Positions 1-6,965 of a stretch of 14,912 nt of DNA are shown piece after piece (within the stretch, counting starts at the first letter, position 1; each line of letters starts with the position of its first letter). Source of the stretch: Deltaproteobacteria bacterium (GTDB lineage: Bacteria > Desulfobacterota > Syntrophia > Syntrophales > UBA2210). The notes under the pieces were generated by a model. It was not told where the DNA came from, did no database searches, and was given only the letters and a program-made list of their open reading frames with translations. The position numbers and the translations under genes were made by a program. Location: NCBI GenBank assembly GCA_016935935.1, contig JAFGPZ010000213.1, positions 1 through 14,912 of the forward strand, given 5' to 3'.

Positions 1-246
1 GGAAAAACTGCTTTTTGTGTAATGGAGGGGTGCGTTTTTACTTGACCTTACCTTGAATGGGTGACCCCTTTTGCCCTTGTAACGGGGCGGCTCAGGCGCG
101 AGCTTTAGCGAGTCGCTTTGAAGCCGCTGTGTCTGCTAAAACCTTTACATCACTCAATTCGGTAAAAGGTTATGGGGGATATTTAAAGACTTCCTCTTAT
201 TCTGATGCCACGCAAACTCTGATACACAAAGTCTTCTTTTACAAAC

Positions 247-2802
247 TTATTTTGTAATGACACCTTTTAAACCGCCGGAAATGAGTGACGCCAAGTTGAT
301 CATAATATGCGGAAGTGCCATACCGCCGGGACAGGCAAGATATTTTGGTTTCCATTCGGGTTCGAATTTTTCTTTATACTGCCTCAAGCCCTGAAAATTG
401 TAGAAATGTTCTCCATGGTGGAAGAGAAAATTCCCCACCCGGTCCCACAGGGGAGCGAGTTCGTGATCTTCGAGACCCGACAGAGGAGCCATTCCGAGGT
501 TAAACCACTGGTACCCTTCCTGTTTCCCCCAGAGCATGAGCTCGATGAAGAGATACTCCATCACACCGTGAGGTGCATCTGGCTGATATCGCATCAGGTC
601 GATGGAAAGCTCTTCTTTTTCTGCTCCCGACCAGAGAGTGGCGAAGGCAACAATCTGTCCCTCTTTCTTTACCAGTCCGGACGGAAACAGCTTTACATAA
701 CTGTCTTCGAAGAATCCGAGGGAAAACCTCTTTTCCCCGGTGTTTTTTTCTTTCAACCAGGCATCGGATATCCTCTTTAAGTCGGGCAGTAACGGGGTAA
801 CAGCTTCCGGCGACAGGACCTCAAACCTGTACCCCTCTTTTTCCAGTTTGTTCTTGGTATGTCGCATATCCTTCCGGTGACTCCCTTCAAGACTAAAAGA
901 GTTAAGGTCAACCTTGGCTTCTTCTCCGAGATTGAGCAGGGTGAGACCGAGATCAAGATAAAGCGAGAGGTGGTCGGCGCCAACTTCGTAAAAAACGGTC
1001 CATCCGCCGTATTCATCAGCCATTTCACGAAATTTCCAGGCAAGTTCGGGCCATTCTGCTGTGGAGCCCAGAGGATCGCCCATGGCGATCCAGCTACGAC
1101 CTTCTACACCATACATAATAAACGCGGTCATCGTCTGGCTGAAAAGAAAACCCTTATCACCCAGGAGGGCTAAGTTGGCGTACGTGGCCTGTGACGCTTT
1201 AACAATCGAAGTAACCGTATTTACTTCTTCAGCTGAAGGATACGACGGTTCATGTGGGGCCGGTCGCAGGAGTGTTACAATGGAAAACAACAGGGCAATT
1301 CCGGCAGCTCCAGCCAGGGACCTGAGTGCTCGCGGGGCGTCGCCGTACAGGGTGAAATGCCACCACAGATCATGTGAATACTCAAGATGTTTGAAAGAAA
1401 AGAGAGCCAACCAGAACGATAAGACCACAACACTGAAAATGGCTGCTATCCAGCCAGGAGAGAACCGCGGACTGATGAGGGACGCCTTGCGGTAAAAGTA
1501 GCGGCGACAGGGAAGCAAAGCCACAAGCATAACGGATAATATGAATGCCTCTTCATAGTCGAATCCCTTGAGCAGGGAAATTACGATTCCCGCCCCTAAG
1601 AAGACCACCGTCAGAAAATAGGCGGCATCAATCCTGCGCCAAAGACCCCTGGCAAGCAGCAGCAATCCGGCTCCGACCAGACTCCCGAGAAAGTGTGAAA
1701 ATTCTATTACCGGCAAGGGAAGAAACTCTTTCAGCCATGCAAGACGTGATCCTATGGCAGGCGTTGCTCCCGAGAACAGCAGGATTGCGCCTCCGATAAA
1801 TGTTGTAATAGTCAGGATACGGGGGACTATCCTGGGAACCCATTCGCCAAAGGCCTGGCTTATCCATTGCACCTCCTTTTTCCGCTTGATTATTTCTTGG
1901 ATTCCGAGAAGGGTGGCGGCAACAACAAGAGGAAGAACATAGTATATACCCCGGAACACAATGAGTGAACCGAGAACTTCCGAAGCCTGCGCGATGGGAG
2001 ACAGAAGCAGGAGGACAAGCGTTTCGAATACACCCAACCCTCCCGGTATCTGGCTTACTATTCCTGCCATCTGTGCCAGAAGATAGATGCTGAGAAATCC
2101 GTAAAACGGTACGCCCGGCAAGTGAGGAAGCAACGAGTAAAGGACGCTGCCTGCCAAAATCCAATCCAGCATTGCGATCGTGATCTGGGCAAGGGAAATG
2201 CGGATGGATGGCACAAGAAGCGACCAGCCTCGAATTACAAGGGGCTTCTTCACAAAAAAACTCCATAAAAGATAGGCCGTCACGACAGTGATGAAGAACA
2301 CTCCGAGAAGACGGAGGGATACGTGGGGTAGATGAAGTGAAGCAGGTACCTCCATGAGTACCCACATGAAAATGATGCCGCCAAGTGCCAGGAATCCGAG
2401 CCAGAATGTCATGCTGCAAAAGAAAACCACTTTTCCGATCTCCAGCGTTGAAAGCCCCCACGCAGAGTAGAGACGATAGCGCACGGATGCGCCGGCAATC
2501 ATAGACAGGCCGATATTATTACTGAAAGCATACCCAATGAAGGATGCCAGGGCAATTCTGCTATACGCGAGCGAATGCTGTATATACTTCAGGGCCAGGG
2601 TATCATATCCCGTCATCACACAATAGCTGATAACCGTGAACAGTAGTGCCAGTGAAAGACGCTGGGCGGGTAATGCATGCACGTACCGGAGAACATCATG
2701 CAGAGGATGTGCCTTGAGTTCATGATGGATAACCCAAAGGGCGGCTGAAAAAAGTAACAGGCCGAAGAGGGGTCCCAAACTATGAAGCAGTTTTGTCTTC
2801 AT
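247..2802 (-). CDS. mprF: Bifunctional lysylphosphatidylglycerol flippase/synthetase, MprF family
   Basis: 851 residues, the usual length for full two-domain MprF. Family role: transfers an aminoacyl group (typically lysine) from charged tRNA to phosphatidylglycerol and flips the product outward, lowering surface negative charge and giving resistance to cationic peptides and often acid. Residues 1-515 are strongly hydrophobic and form the polytopic flippase region, with the family-typical SQIPGGLGVFE at about 250-260 and an IGYAFSNNIG stretch near 89-98. Residues about 525-850 form the cytosolic DUF2156/GNAT-like synthase domain, with AMGDPLG (573-579), DLMRYQPDAPHGVMEYLF (735-752), NLGMAPLSGL (769-778) and a C-terminal NFQGLRQYKEKFEPEWKPKY. 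An in-frame stop lies just upstream of the chosen ATG, so no longer start is possible; no clear Shine-Dalgarno site is seen. It lies 142 bases downstream of the sugar kinase on the same strand, possibly co-transcribed. The amino-acid specificity (Lys, Ala, Arg) cannot be read from sequence. Confidence 0.93.
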   Translation of the reverse strand: MKTKLLHSLGPLFGLLLFSAALWVIHHELKAHPLHDVLRYVHALPAQRLSLALLFTVISYCVMTGYDTLALKYIQHSLAYSRIALASFIGYAFSNNIGLSMIAGASVRYRLYSAWGLSTLEIGKVVFFCSMTFWLGFLALGGIIFMWVLMEVPASLHLPHVSLRLLGVFFITVVTAYLLWSFFVKKPLVIRGWSLLVPSIRISLAQITIAMLDWILAGSVLYSLLPHLPGVPFYGFLSIYLLAQMAGIVSQIPGGLGVFETLVLLLLSPIAQASEVLGSLIVFRGIYYVLPLVVAATLLGIQEIIKRKKEVQWISQAFGEWVPRIVPRILTITTFIGGAILLFSGATPAIGSRLAWLKEFLPLPVIEFSHFLGSLVGAGLLLLARGLWRRIDAAYFLTVVFLGAGIVISLLKGFDYEEAFILSVMLVALLPCRRYFYRKASLISPRFSPGWIAAIFSVVVLSFWLALFSFKHLEYSHDLWWHFTLYGDAPRALRSLAGAAGIALLFSIVTLLRPAPHEPSYPSAEEVNTVTSIVKASQATYANLALLGDKGFLFSQTMTAFIMYGVEGRSWIAMGDPLGSTAEWPELAWKFREMADEYGGWTVFYEVGADHLSLYLDLGLTLLNLGEEAKVDLNSFSLEGSHRKDMRHTKNKLEKEGYRFEVLSPEAVTPLLPDLKRISDAWLKEKNTGEKRFSLGFFEDSYVKLFPSGLVKKEGQIVAFATLWSGAEKEELSIDLMRYQPDAPHGVMEYLFIELMLWGKQEGYQWFNLGMAPLSGLEDHELAPLWDRVGNFLFHHGEHFYNFQGLRQYKEKFEPEWKPKYLACPGGMALPHIMINLASLISGGLKGVITK

Positions 2803-2944
2803 TTGACTTTATTTACGGTAAAAACAATCTCTACGGGAAGATTCGAACCAACCCAGAGCCTTAATGCTCCGACCGGAAAAATGGTGCCATAGCAATTGTG
2901 CCTCTGTGCGGTACCTTTTCATACCATATTGGTAAAAGCCGTTT

Positions 2945-3874
2945 TCACATCTCTTGCACCTCGATGCGGGGGACCAATGCAAGAAAATCATCTTTTTCAC
3001 ACAAGGCTGAACCGGGCCGCAGAGTTGTGGCCGTGCCGGCTGCCACCGCATAGACCAAGGCTTGCTTTAGTGTCTCTTCCTGGATCAGTCCGTAGACAAA
3101 ACCAGCAACGGCAGAATCTCCGGCGCCGACGGTATTGACTGCTTTGACAGGAGGTGGAGCAGCGAGATAGCAATTTTTTTCTTCCACAAGAAGAATCCCT
3201 TGTGCACCCATGGAAACGAGAACAATAGCCACACCCTGTTCACGAATGTGCCGGGCCGCCTCGAGGATATAACTCATCTCTTTCAGTTCGGCGTTAACCA
3301 ATCGGCTCAGTTCCCGCACGTTAGGTTTGATAACTGAGGGGAGTCCCTGGATACTGAATTTCAGGGCATTGCCATCTGTATCCACGATAACCGAAGCTGT
3401 GCCTTTGCCTTTCGCTATTTCTATGATTTTACGGTAGATTTCTGGATGGACACCCAGGGGAAGGCTACCGCTGATGATGACAATCTCGGGATTTTCCAAT
3501 GCCTCGATTTTACGGATAATCTGAATCAGTTCAAATGGTTCAATTTCCGGACCTTTTCCACTGAACAGCGTTTGGCTGTCGGTACTCATGTCATTGATGA
3601 TTACGTTAGTCCGGGTTTCACCAGAAATCCTTGTAAAATCGCACTGAATCCCTTCATTGAGCATCCGGCCTTCCAACTCTGCTCCCGTAAAACCGCCGAC
3701 AAACCCCAATGCTTTGTTATCGACGCCAAAAGTCGTGAGAACCCTTGAAACATCGATTCCTTTCCCGCCGGCATACCGTTCCTCCCGTTCAATGCGATTT
3801 GAATCATCAGTCTCTATTTTTTCAACCCATAGAGTTCGATCAAGGGCAGGATTAAGGGTAATCGTGTAGACCAT
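2945..3874 (-). CDS. PfkB-family hexose kinase, 1-phosphofructokinase-like
   Basis: 309 residues, the normal length for FruK/LacC/Pfk-2 type ribokinase-superfamily enzymes. Expected reaction: ATP-dependent phosphorylation of a phosphorylated hexose (fructose 1-phosphate, fructose 6-phosphate or tagatose 6-phosphate) in the cytosol. The N terminus VYTITLNPALDRT is the family signature. An AGGKGIDVSR loop at about 35-44 gives the first PfkB motif. NTVGAGDSAVAGF (247-259) is the second PfkB motif, with the catalytic Asp253 and the anion hole. IKPN is present near 182-185. The frame extends to 3916, but the ATG at 3874 is preferred because GAGGAGA sits 6 bases upstream and the family signature begins there. 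No PTS fructose genes are adjacent, so FruK, Pfk-2 and LacC cannot be separated by context. It lies upstream of mprF on the same strand. Confidence 0.88.
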   Translation of the reverse strand: MVYTITLNPALDRTLWVEKIETDDSNRIEREERYAGGKGIDVSRVLTTFGVDNKALGFVGGFTGAELEGRMLNEGIQCDFTRISGETRTNVIINDMSTDSQTLFSGKGPEIEPFELIQIIRKIEALENPEIVIISGSLPLGVHPEIYRKIIEIAKGKGTASVIVDTDGNALKFSIQGLPSVIKPNVRELSRLVNAELKEMSYILEAARHIREQGVAIVLVSMGAQGILLVEEKNCYLAAPPPVKAVNTVGAGDSAVAGFVYGLIQEETLKQALVYAVAAGTATTLRPGSALCEKDDFLALVPRIEVQEM

Positions 3875-4655
3875 GAATCTCTCCTCAAGATATGTGAGAA
3901 ATTGTTCCTTCAGCATTTCAAAGCGGTAATCCGGCGTTGTCGTTTTACACCATGGATGGAAAAACCATTGTGCAACCTTTATGACAATGACAGTAAGCTG
4001 ATTGGGTTACCTGTCGCATTCAGCTCCTTCTATGGGCAAGCGATTACTTGAAGAGGCGGTGAACACCAGCATTCAGTTGCGCCGGTTATTCCCCTGAAAA
4101 TTATGTAAGAATGGGGTCAAAGAATAATAACTTTAGTATGTTGCTATTGTTATGTGGTATAAAGATACAAGTGCCGACTTTTACTATCACCAAAGCCTAC
4201 TTTCTTCATGTGTTGCTACTATCGGTTTGAACAATGACCTTCCGGTGAATATACTATTCTGTTCTCTCTGTCACGAGTTGCTGGTGGAAGATCAATTTTG
4301 CCAAAGTGAAATTAATAATACCATTGTGAAAACTACTTGAAAAGAATTTTTTGGGGATCGTCACAGGACACAGCATAAAAACAGCGCATCAGTCAACGTA
4401 CGCAACGTAATCTAATGGCGAACGATACCGGTACAGTAGTTCGCACATCGGTGTCGGATCAAATTATACAGGCTGGTGTTCGGGTATGAAATGGGATCCC
4501 TTATCGATAATGTGAACACTATGGGCCGGAACTGATGACATTGATTGCCATAGTCGTCATATTCATCGAGGGGATTTACTTGCTCCACGGAAGAAAACCA
4601 GAGTTATTCATATTGTTACTGAGCAGTGCCCTGTCGGTGGAAACGGGAAGATATT
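3875..4655. other. Gene-poor divergent intergenic region (781 bases)
   Basis: This stretch separates the minus-strand pair from the plus-strand genes and should hold the promoters of both. I see no convincing gene. Short open frames exist: a 62-codon frame from 4152, a 24-codon frame from ATG 4415 to TGA 4489, and a hydrophobic frame from 4535 whose first 33 or so codons read as one membrane helix before it runs into the next gene in the wrong frame. None has a recognisable family, and only weak ribosome-binding sites precede them. A TATAAA lies at 4158-4163, but no good partner -35 hexamer sits at the right distance. The content suggests eroded or non-coding sequence. Confidence 0.5.
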
Positions 4656-5153
4656 ATGAAAGCGATATGTTTATTGATTGGTATCGGGTTGCTGACGCTG
4701 GGACGCCGGCTTTTCTGGTTGTTTGTCGGCAGTGTCGGTTTCATTGCGGGATTCACCTATGCACAAGAGTTCCTTGCCATTCAGTCAACTTTGGTTACAG
4801 TGCTTATTGCCATTAGGGCCGGGGTGGTCGGGGCGCTTGTATCGATCTTTCTGCAGGGTTTCGCCATCGGAGTTGCCGGATTCCTCGCAGGCACTTACAT
4901 TTTATATGTAATTCTCAGCTTCTTTGGGCTGCAGACGAATGTTCTGTGGCTGGTTTATATCATAGGAGGTGCTGCCGGAACGGTTTGTATGTTCATGTTG
5001 TTTGACTGGGCGTTGATTGTCATTTCTTCGCTGACGGGGGCGGCCTTTATTGTGGATACGATACAGCTCAATGTTCCACTGGAAGTAATTATATTTATTG
5101 TACTGGGCATTGCGGGAATCGTCTTCCAGGCTCGACTCACCGGTAAGAGGTAA
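4656..5153 (+). CDS. Small polytopic membrane protein, DUF4203-like
   Basis: 165 residues, almost entirely hydrophobic, with roughly five to six predicted membrane segments: near residues 1-14, 18-35, 45-62, 63-88, 92-112 and 118-158. The last residues (ARLTGKR) are basic, as is common for a cytosolic tail. Glycine-rich helices such as FWLFVGSVGFIAGF and YIIGGAAGT resemble the DUF4203/TMEM198-like group of bacterial membrane proteins, whose function is unknown. The frame is open from ATG 4626, but I prefer ATG 4656 because a GGGAAG site precedes it by 5 bases and the hydrophobic protein begins there; the ten extra upstream residues (MPCRWKREDI) look non-native. It sits 81 bases before a broken ion-transporter gene on the same strand. 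No catalytic motif is visible, so I assign no function. Confidence 0.68.
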   Translation: MKAICLLIGIGLLTLGRRLFWLFVGSVGFIAGFTYAQEFLAIQSTLVTVLIAIRAGVVGALVSIFLQGFAIGVAGFLAGTYILYVILSFFGLQTNVLWLVYIIGGAAGTVCMFMLFDWALIVISSLTGAAFIVDTIQLNVPLEVIIFIVLGIAGIVFQARLTGKR

Positions 5154-5234
5154 GCAGGCACCGTTCATGTTGCATGGCACTGGGAATGAAAATCTGTAAA
5201 AGCCAACGGGACATGTTTGACTCATCGGAGTGGG

Positions 5235-5810
5235 GTGAAAACAAGATTCCTTATATTGATCATAATTTCTCTCTCCCTGGGTATGGCCTGTCATTTTTGC
5301 GGGGATCGTCCTGGCCTATCGACATGATAAGGCACGATACTACATCGAGCATGAAGTGGAGTGGATGTCCCTGCTGTTCTTTCTCTTTTTATTTGCCCAG
5401 GCAGGTGTGATTCATGCATCGGGGCTGGCACAGGCCCTGGCTGAGAAGCTGGTGCACATTATGGGTACTAAGCCGGCAATTTTATCCGGCACGATCATAT
5501 TCTCCAGTGGCATTCTGTCGAGCATTCTTGATAATTCCGTGGTTGTGGCATCCTTTATTCCCATGGTGAACAGCCTGCAATCGCTGAACATCAGTCTGAA
5601 GCCGCTGTGGTGGTGTCTTCTCTTTGGGGCCTGTTATGGAGGGAACATAACCGTTATCGGGTCCACGGCAAACATCGTCGCCCTGGGAATTCTGGAAAAG
5701 GAGTCAAAGATCACCGCCATTTCCTGGAATGGCTGAAAATAGGACTCATTGTGGGTGTGACAAGCATGATCATTTCGTATCTGATTGTAATCCTCGTGCC
5801 GCATTTTTAA
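5235..5810 (+). pseudogene. Frame-disrupted C-terminal half of SLC13/ArsB/NhaD-type ion transporter
   Basis: Three reading-frame segments together spell the second half of an ion-transporter-superfamily permease (ArsB, NhaD, CitM-like; normally about 400-450 residues). A GTG at 5235 after GGAGTGG opens KTRFLILIIISLSLGM. The frame shifts near 5280-5290 to PVIFAGIVLAYRHDKARYY followed by EVEWMSLLFFLFLF. This middle segment contains the diagnostic LDNSVVVASFIPMV and GACYGGNITVIGSTANIVALG, the discontinuous-helix substrate region of the family. Near 5710-5720 it shifts again, to FLEWLKIGLIVGVTSM, and ends at a TAA at 5808. The N-terminal half of the transporter is absent. Indels at two places and the missing half argue for a decayed remnant, though sequencing error could explain the indels. 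Substrate (Na+/H+, arsenite, dicarboxylate) is not inferable. Confidence 0.72.
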
Positions 5811-5898
5811 AATGAATTTGAGGTCAAGTATACTTACTGTAAGTGGAATCAATTTCCCTTTTTGCTTTCCCGTATTATTACGTTACAAATAATGAGTG

Positions 5899-6096
5899 AA
5901 TGATCCAATGACAGAAAGATATGGTAAGTATGATTGAAAAGGATTGACAAAAAAACTGATTTGTTCATTATAATCATGCATAAACGCCTTAGAAATAGCT
6001 GAAAAATAAAAACGTGCACATAGTTCTATTCGCCTATCACCACTGCACACACATTCATTTCCTCTCACGTACCGTCACAAATCTTTTTCCTGCGGG
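5899..6096 (+). repeat. Long imperfect direct repeat, copy 1 (about 198 bases)
   Basis: Aligned by eye with 9513-9706, the two copies run without large gaps from AATGATCC to the TTTCCT-N-C-N-GG end, with estimated identity a little above 80 percent. Identical blocks include GATATGGTAAGTATGATTG, AAAAGGATTGACAAAA, GATTTGTTCATTATAATC, AATAAAAACGTGCA and CCGTCACAAATCT. Several one-base indels separate the copies, including one within the TTGACA-TATAAT spacer, so the repeat does not behave like conserved coding sequence. Similarity stops at 6096, and at 6097 codons of an HtrA-type protein begin. I see no terminal inverted repeats or transposase. It is AT-rich compared with the flanking genes. Confidence 0.85.
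5944..5974 (+). promoter_or_regulatory. Candidate sigma-70-type promoter in repeat copy 1
   Basis: A perfect TTGACA (5944-5949) is followed by a perfect TATAAT (5969-5974) with a 19-base spacer, longer than the ideal 17. Both hexamers are retained in copy 2. Transcription would proceed rightward through about 110 bases of leader into the htrA remnant and towards the H+-ATPase gene. The wide spacer lowers confidence in activity. Confidence 0.45.
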
Positions 6097-6786
6097 AACG
6101 TCGGTATCGGTTTCGCGATTCCCGTTAACATTGCCAAAGACCTCCTCTCGCAACTGAAAAAGGGGAAGGTCGTGCGGGGCTGGCTTGGAGTTGTCATTCA
6201 AAAAATTACCCCTGCTTTACAAGACAAACTCAAACTGGAAGTTGAGACGGGTGTTTTGATATCGGACGTCGTTAAGGGAGGACCGGCTGATAAAGCCGGA
6301 ATACTGAGGGGTGATGTGATCCTGTCATTCGATGGCAAGCAGATCAAAAACACGCATGATTTACCTTATCTTGTGGCATCGACGCCCGTGGGAAAAACAG
6401 TGATGGTTGAATTGATTCGGCAAGGTCAAGGGAAAAAGCTCCCGGTTACAATAGGTGAATTGGCGGAGGAAAGGAAAGCTTCCTTCCTCAGTGAAGAAGC
6501 TCCCGATTTAGGATTGTCCGTCGATGAGATCACCCCTGAGATTGCCCGACATTTCGGTCTTTCGGATACAAAGGGTATTGTCGTAACAACAGTGGAAGAA
6601 GGTACACCTGCGGCAGAAGCGAGTCTTATGCCGGGAGATGTTATTCTTGAGATTGATAACGTTAAAGTTAGTGATGTCGATCAATTCAATCGAAAGATCG
6701 TCACCTATAAAGCAGGAGATACGATACTCTTTTTGATCAAACGGCAAGGTCTCACACATTTTGTGACGGTTAACGTCGGCACATAA
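6094..6786 (+). pseudogene. 5'-truncated HtrA/DegP (Do family) remnant, tandem PDZ domains only
   Basis: The in-frame sequence starts with NVGIGFAIPVNIAKDLL, the segment joining the trypsin-like protease domain to PDZ1 in HtrA/DegP/DegQ. It continues through PDZ1 (RGWLGVVIQ, GVLISDVVKGGPADKAGI, GDVILSFDG) and PDZ2 (LGLSVDEITPEIARHF, GIVVTTVEEGTPAAEA, GDVILEID) to a natural C terminus at 6786. The whole protease domain, with its His-Asp-Ser triad and the signal peptide, is missing; an in-frame TAA lies at 6007 and no ATG lies between it and the PDZ region. The upstream sequence is repeat copy 1 instead. The first usable start is GTG 6172, with AAGGGG six bases ahead, which would give a 204-residue cytosolic PDZ-PDZ protein. 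The remaining frame is intact, so a truncated product is possible, but it cannot be a protease. It ends 179 bases before the H+-ATPase. Confidence 0.82.
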
Positions 6787-6965
6787 CGAGCAGGTTGCAG
6801 GGATCATCCGATTTCCATAATAAACGGACGGGATAAAGAAAGTCGGAAATGACTCTGCAGAGAAAAAGGTATCAAATCAGGTGGTGAGTCAGCGATTATG
6901 TTGATCACGATAATGCTTTGCCGTGCATTGTATCACGGATACACGGATAAAAGGGAGACTGACAT

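Noticed and set aside
57..257. 66-codon plus-strand frame at the left edge
   Set aside because: No recognisable family or ribosome-binding site, low-complexity composition, and it runs into the 3' end of mprF on the other strand.
2835..2900. tRNA-like fragment on the minus strand (GGTTCGAATC, resembling a T-arm)
   Set aside because: The five-base T-stem does not pair (only about three of five positions), and no acceptor, D or anticodon arms fold around it.
4152..4340. 62-codon frame in the divergent intergenic region
   Set aside because: No family, no ribosome-binding site, and its length is expected by chance in AT-rich sequence.
4535..4816. 93-codon hydrophobic frame overlapping the small membrane protein
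   Set aside because: Only the first 33 or so residues look membrane-like; the rest is the out-of-frame reading of the real gene at 4656. It could be the ruin of a small gene, but this is not supportable.
5883..5892. TTACAAATAA before copy 1 and its reverse complement TTATTTGTAA (9504-9513) before copy 2, as possible element ends
   Set aside because: They lie at the same side of each copy in opposite orientation and do not form terminal inverted repeats of either copy; a 10-base AT-rich match may be chance.
5883..6068. 61-codon minus-strand frame across repeat copy 1, partly mirrored in copy 2
   Set aside because: The shared stretch (DYNEQI...) follows from the DNA repeat; one-base indels between the copies break the frame, so coding is not conserved.
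6934..6949. Tandem CACGGATA pair upstream of the H+-ATPase
   Set aside because: Two 8-base units only, with no promoter hexamers at suitable distance; too short to call an operator or repeat array.
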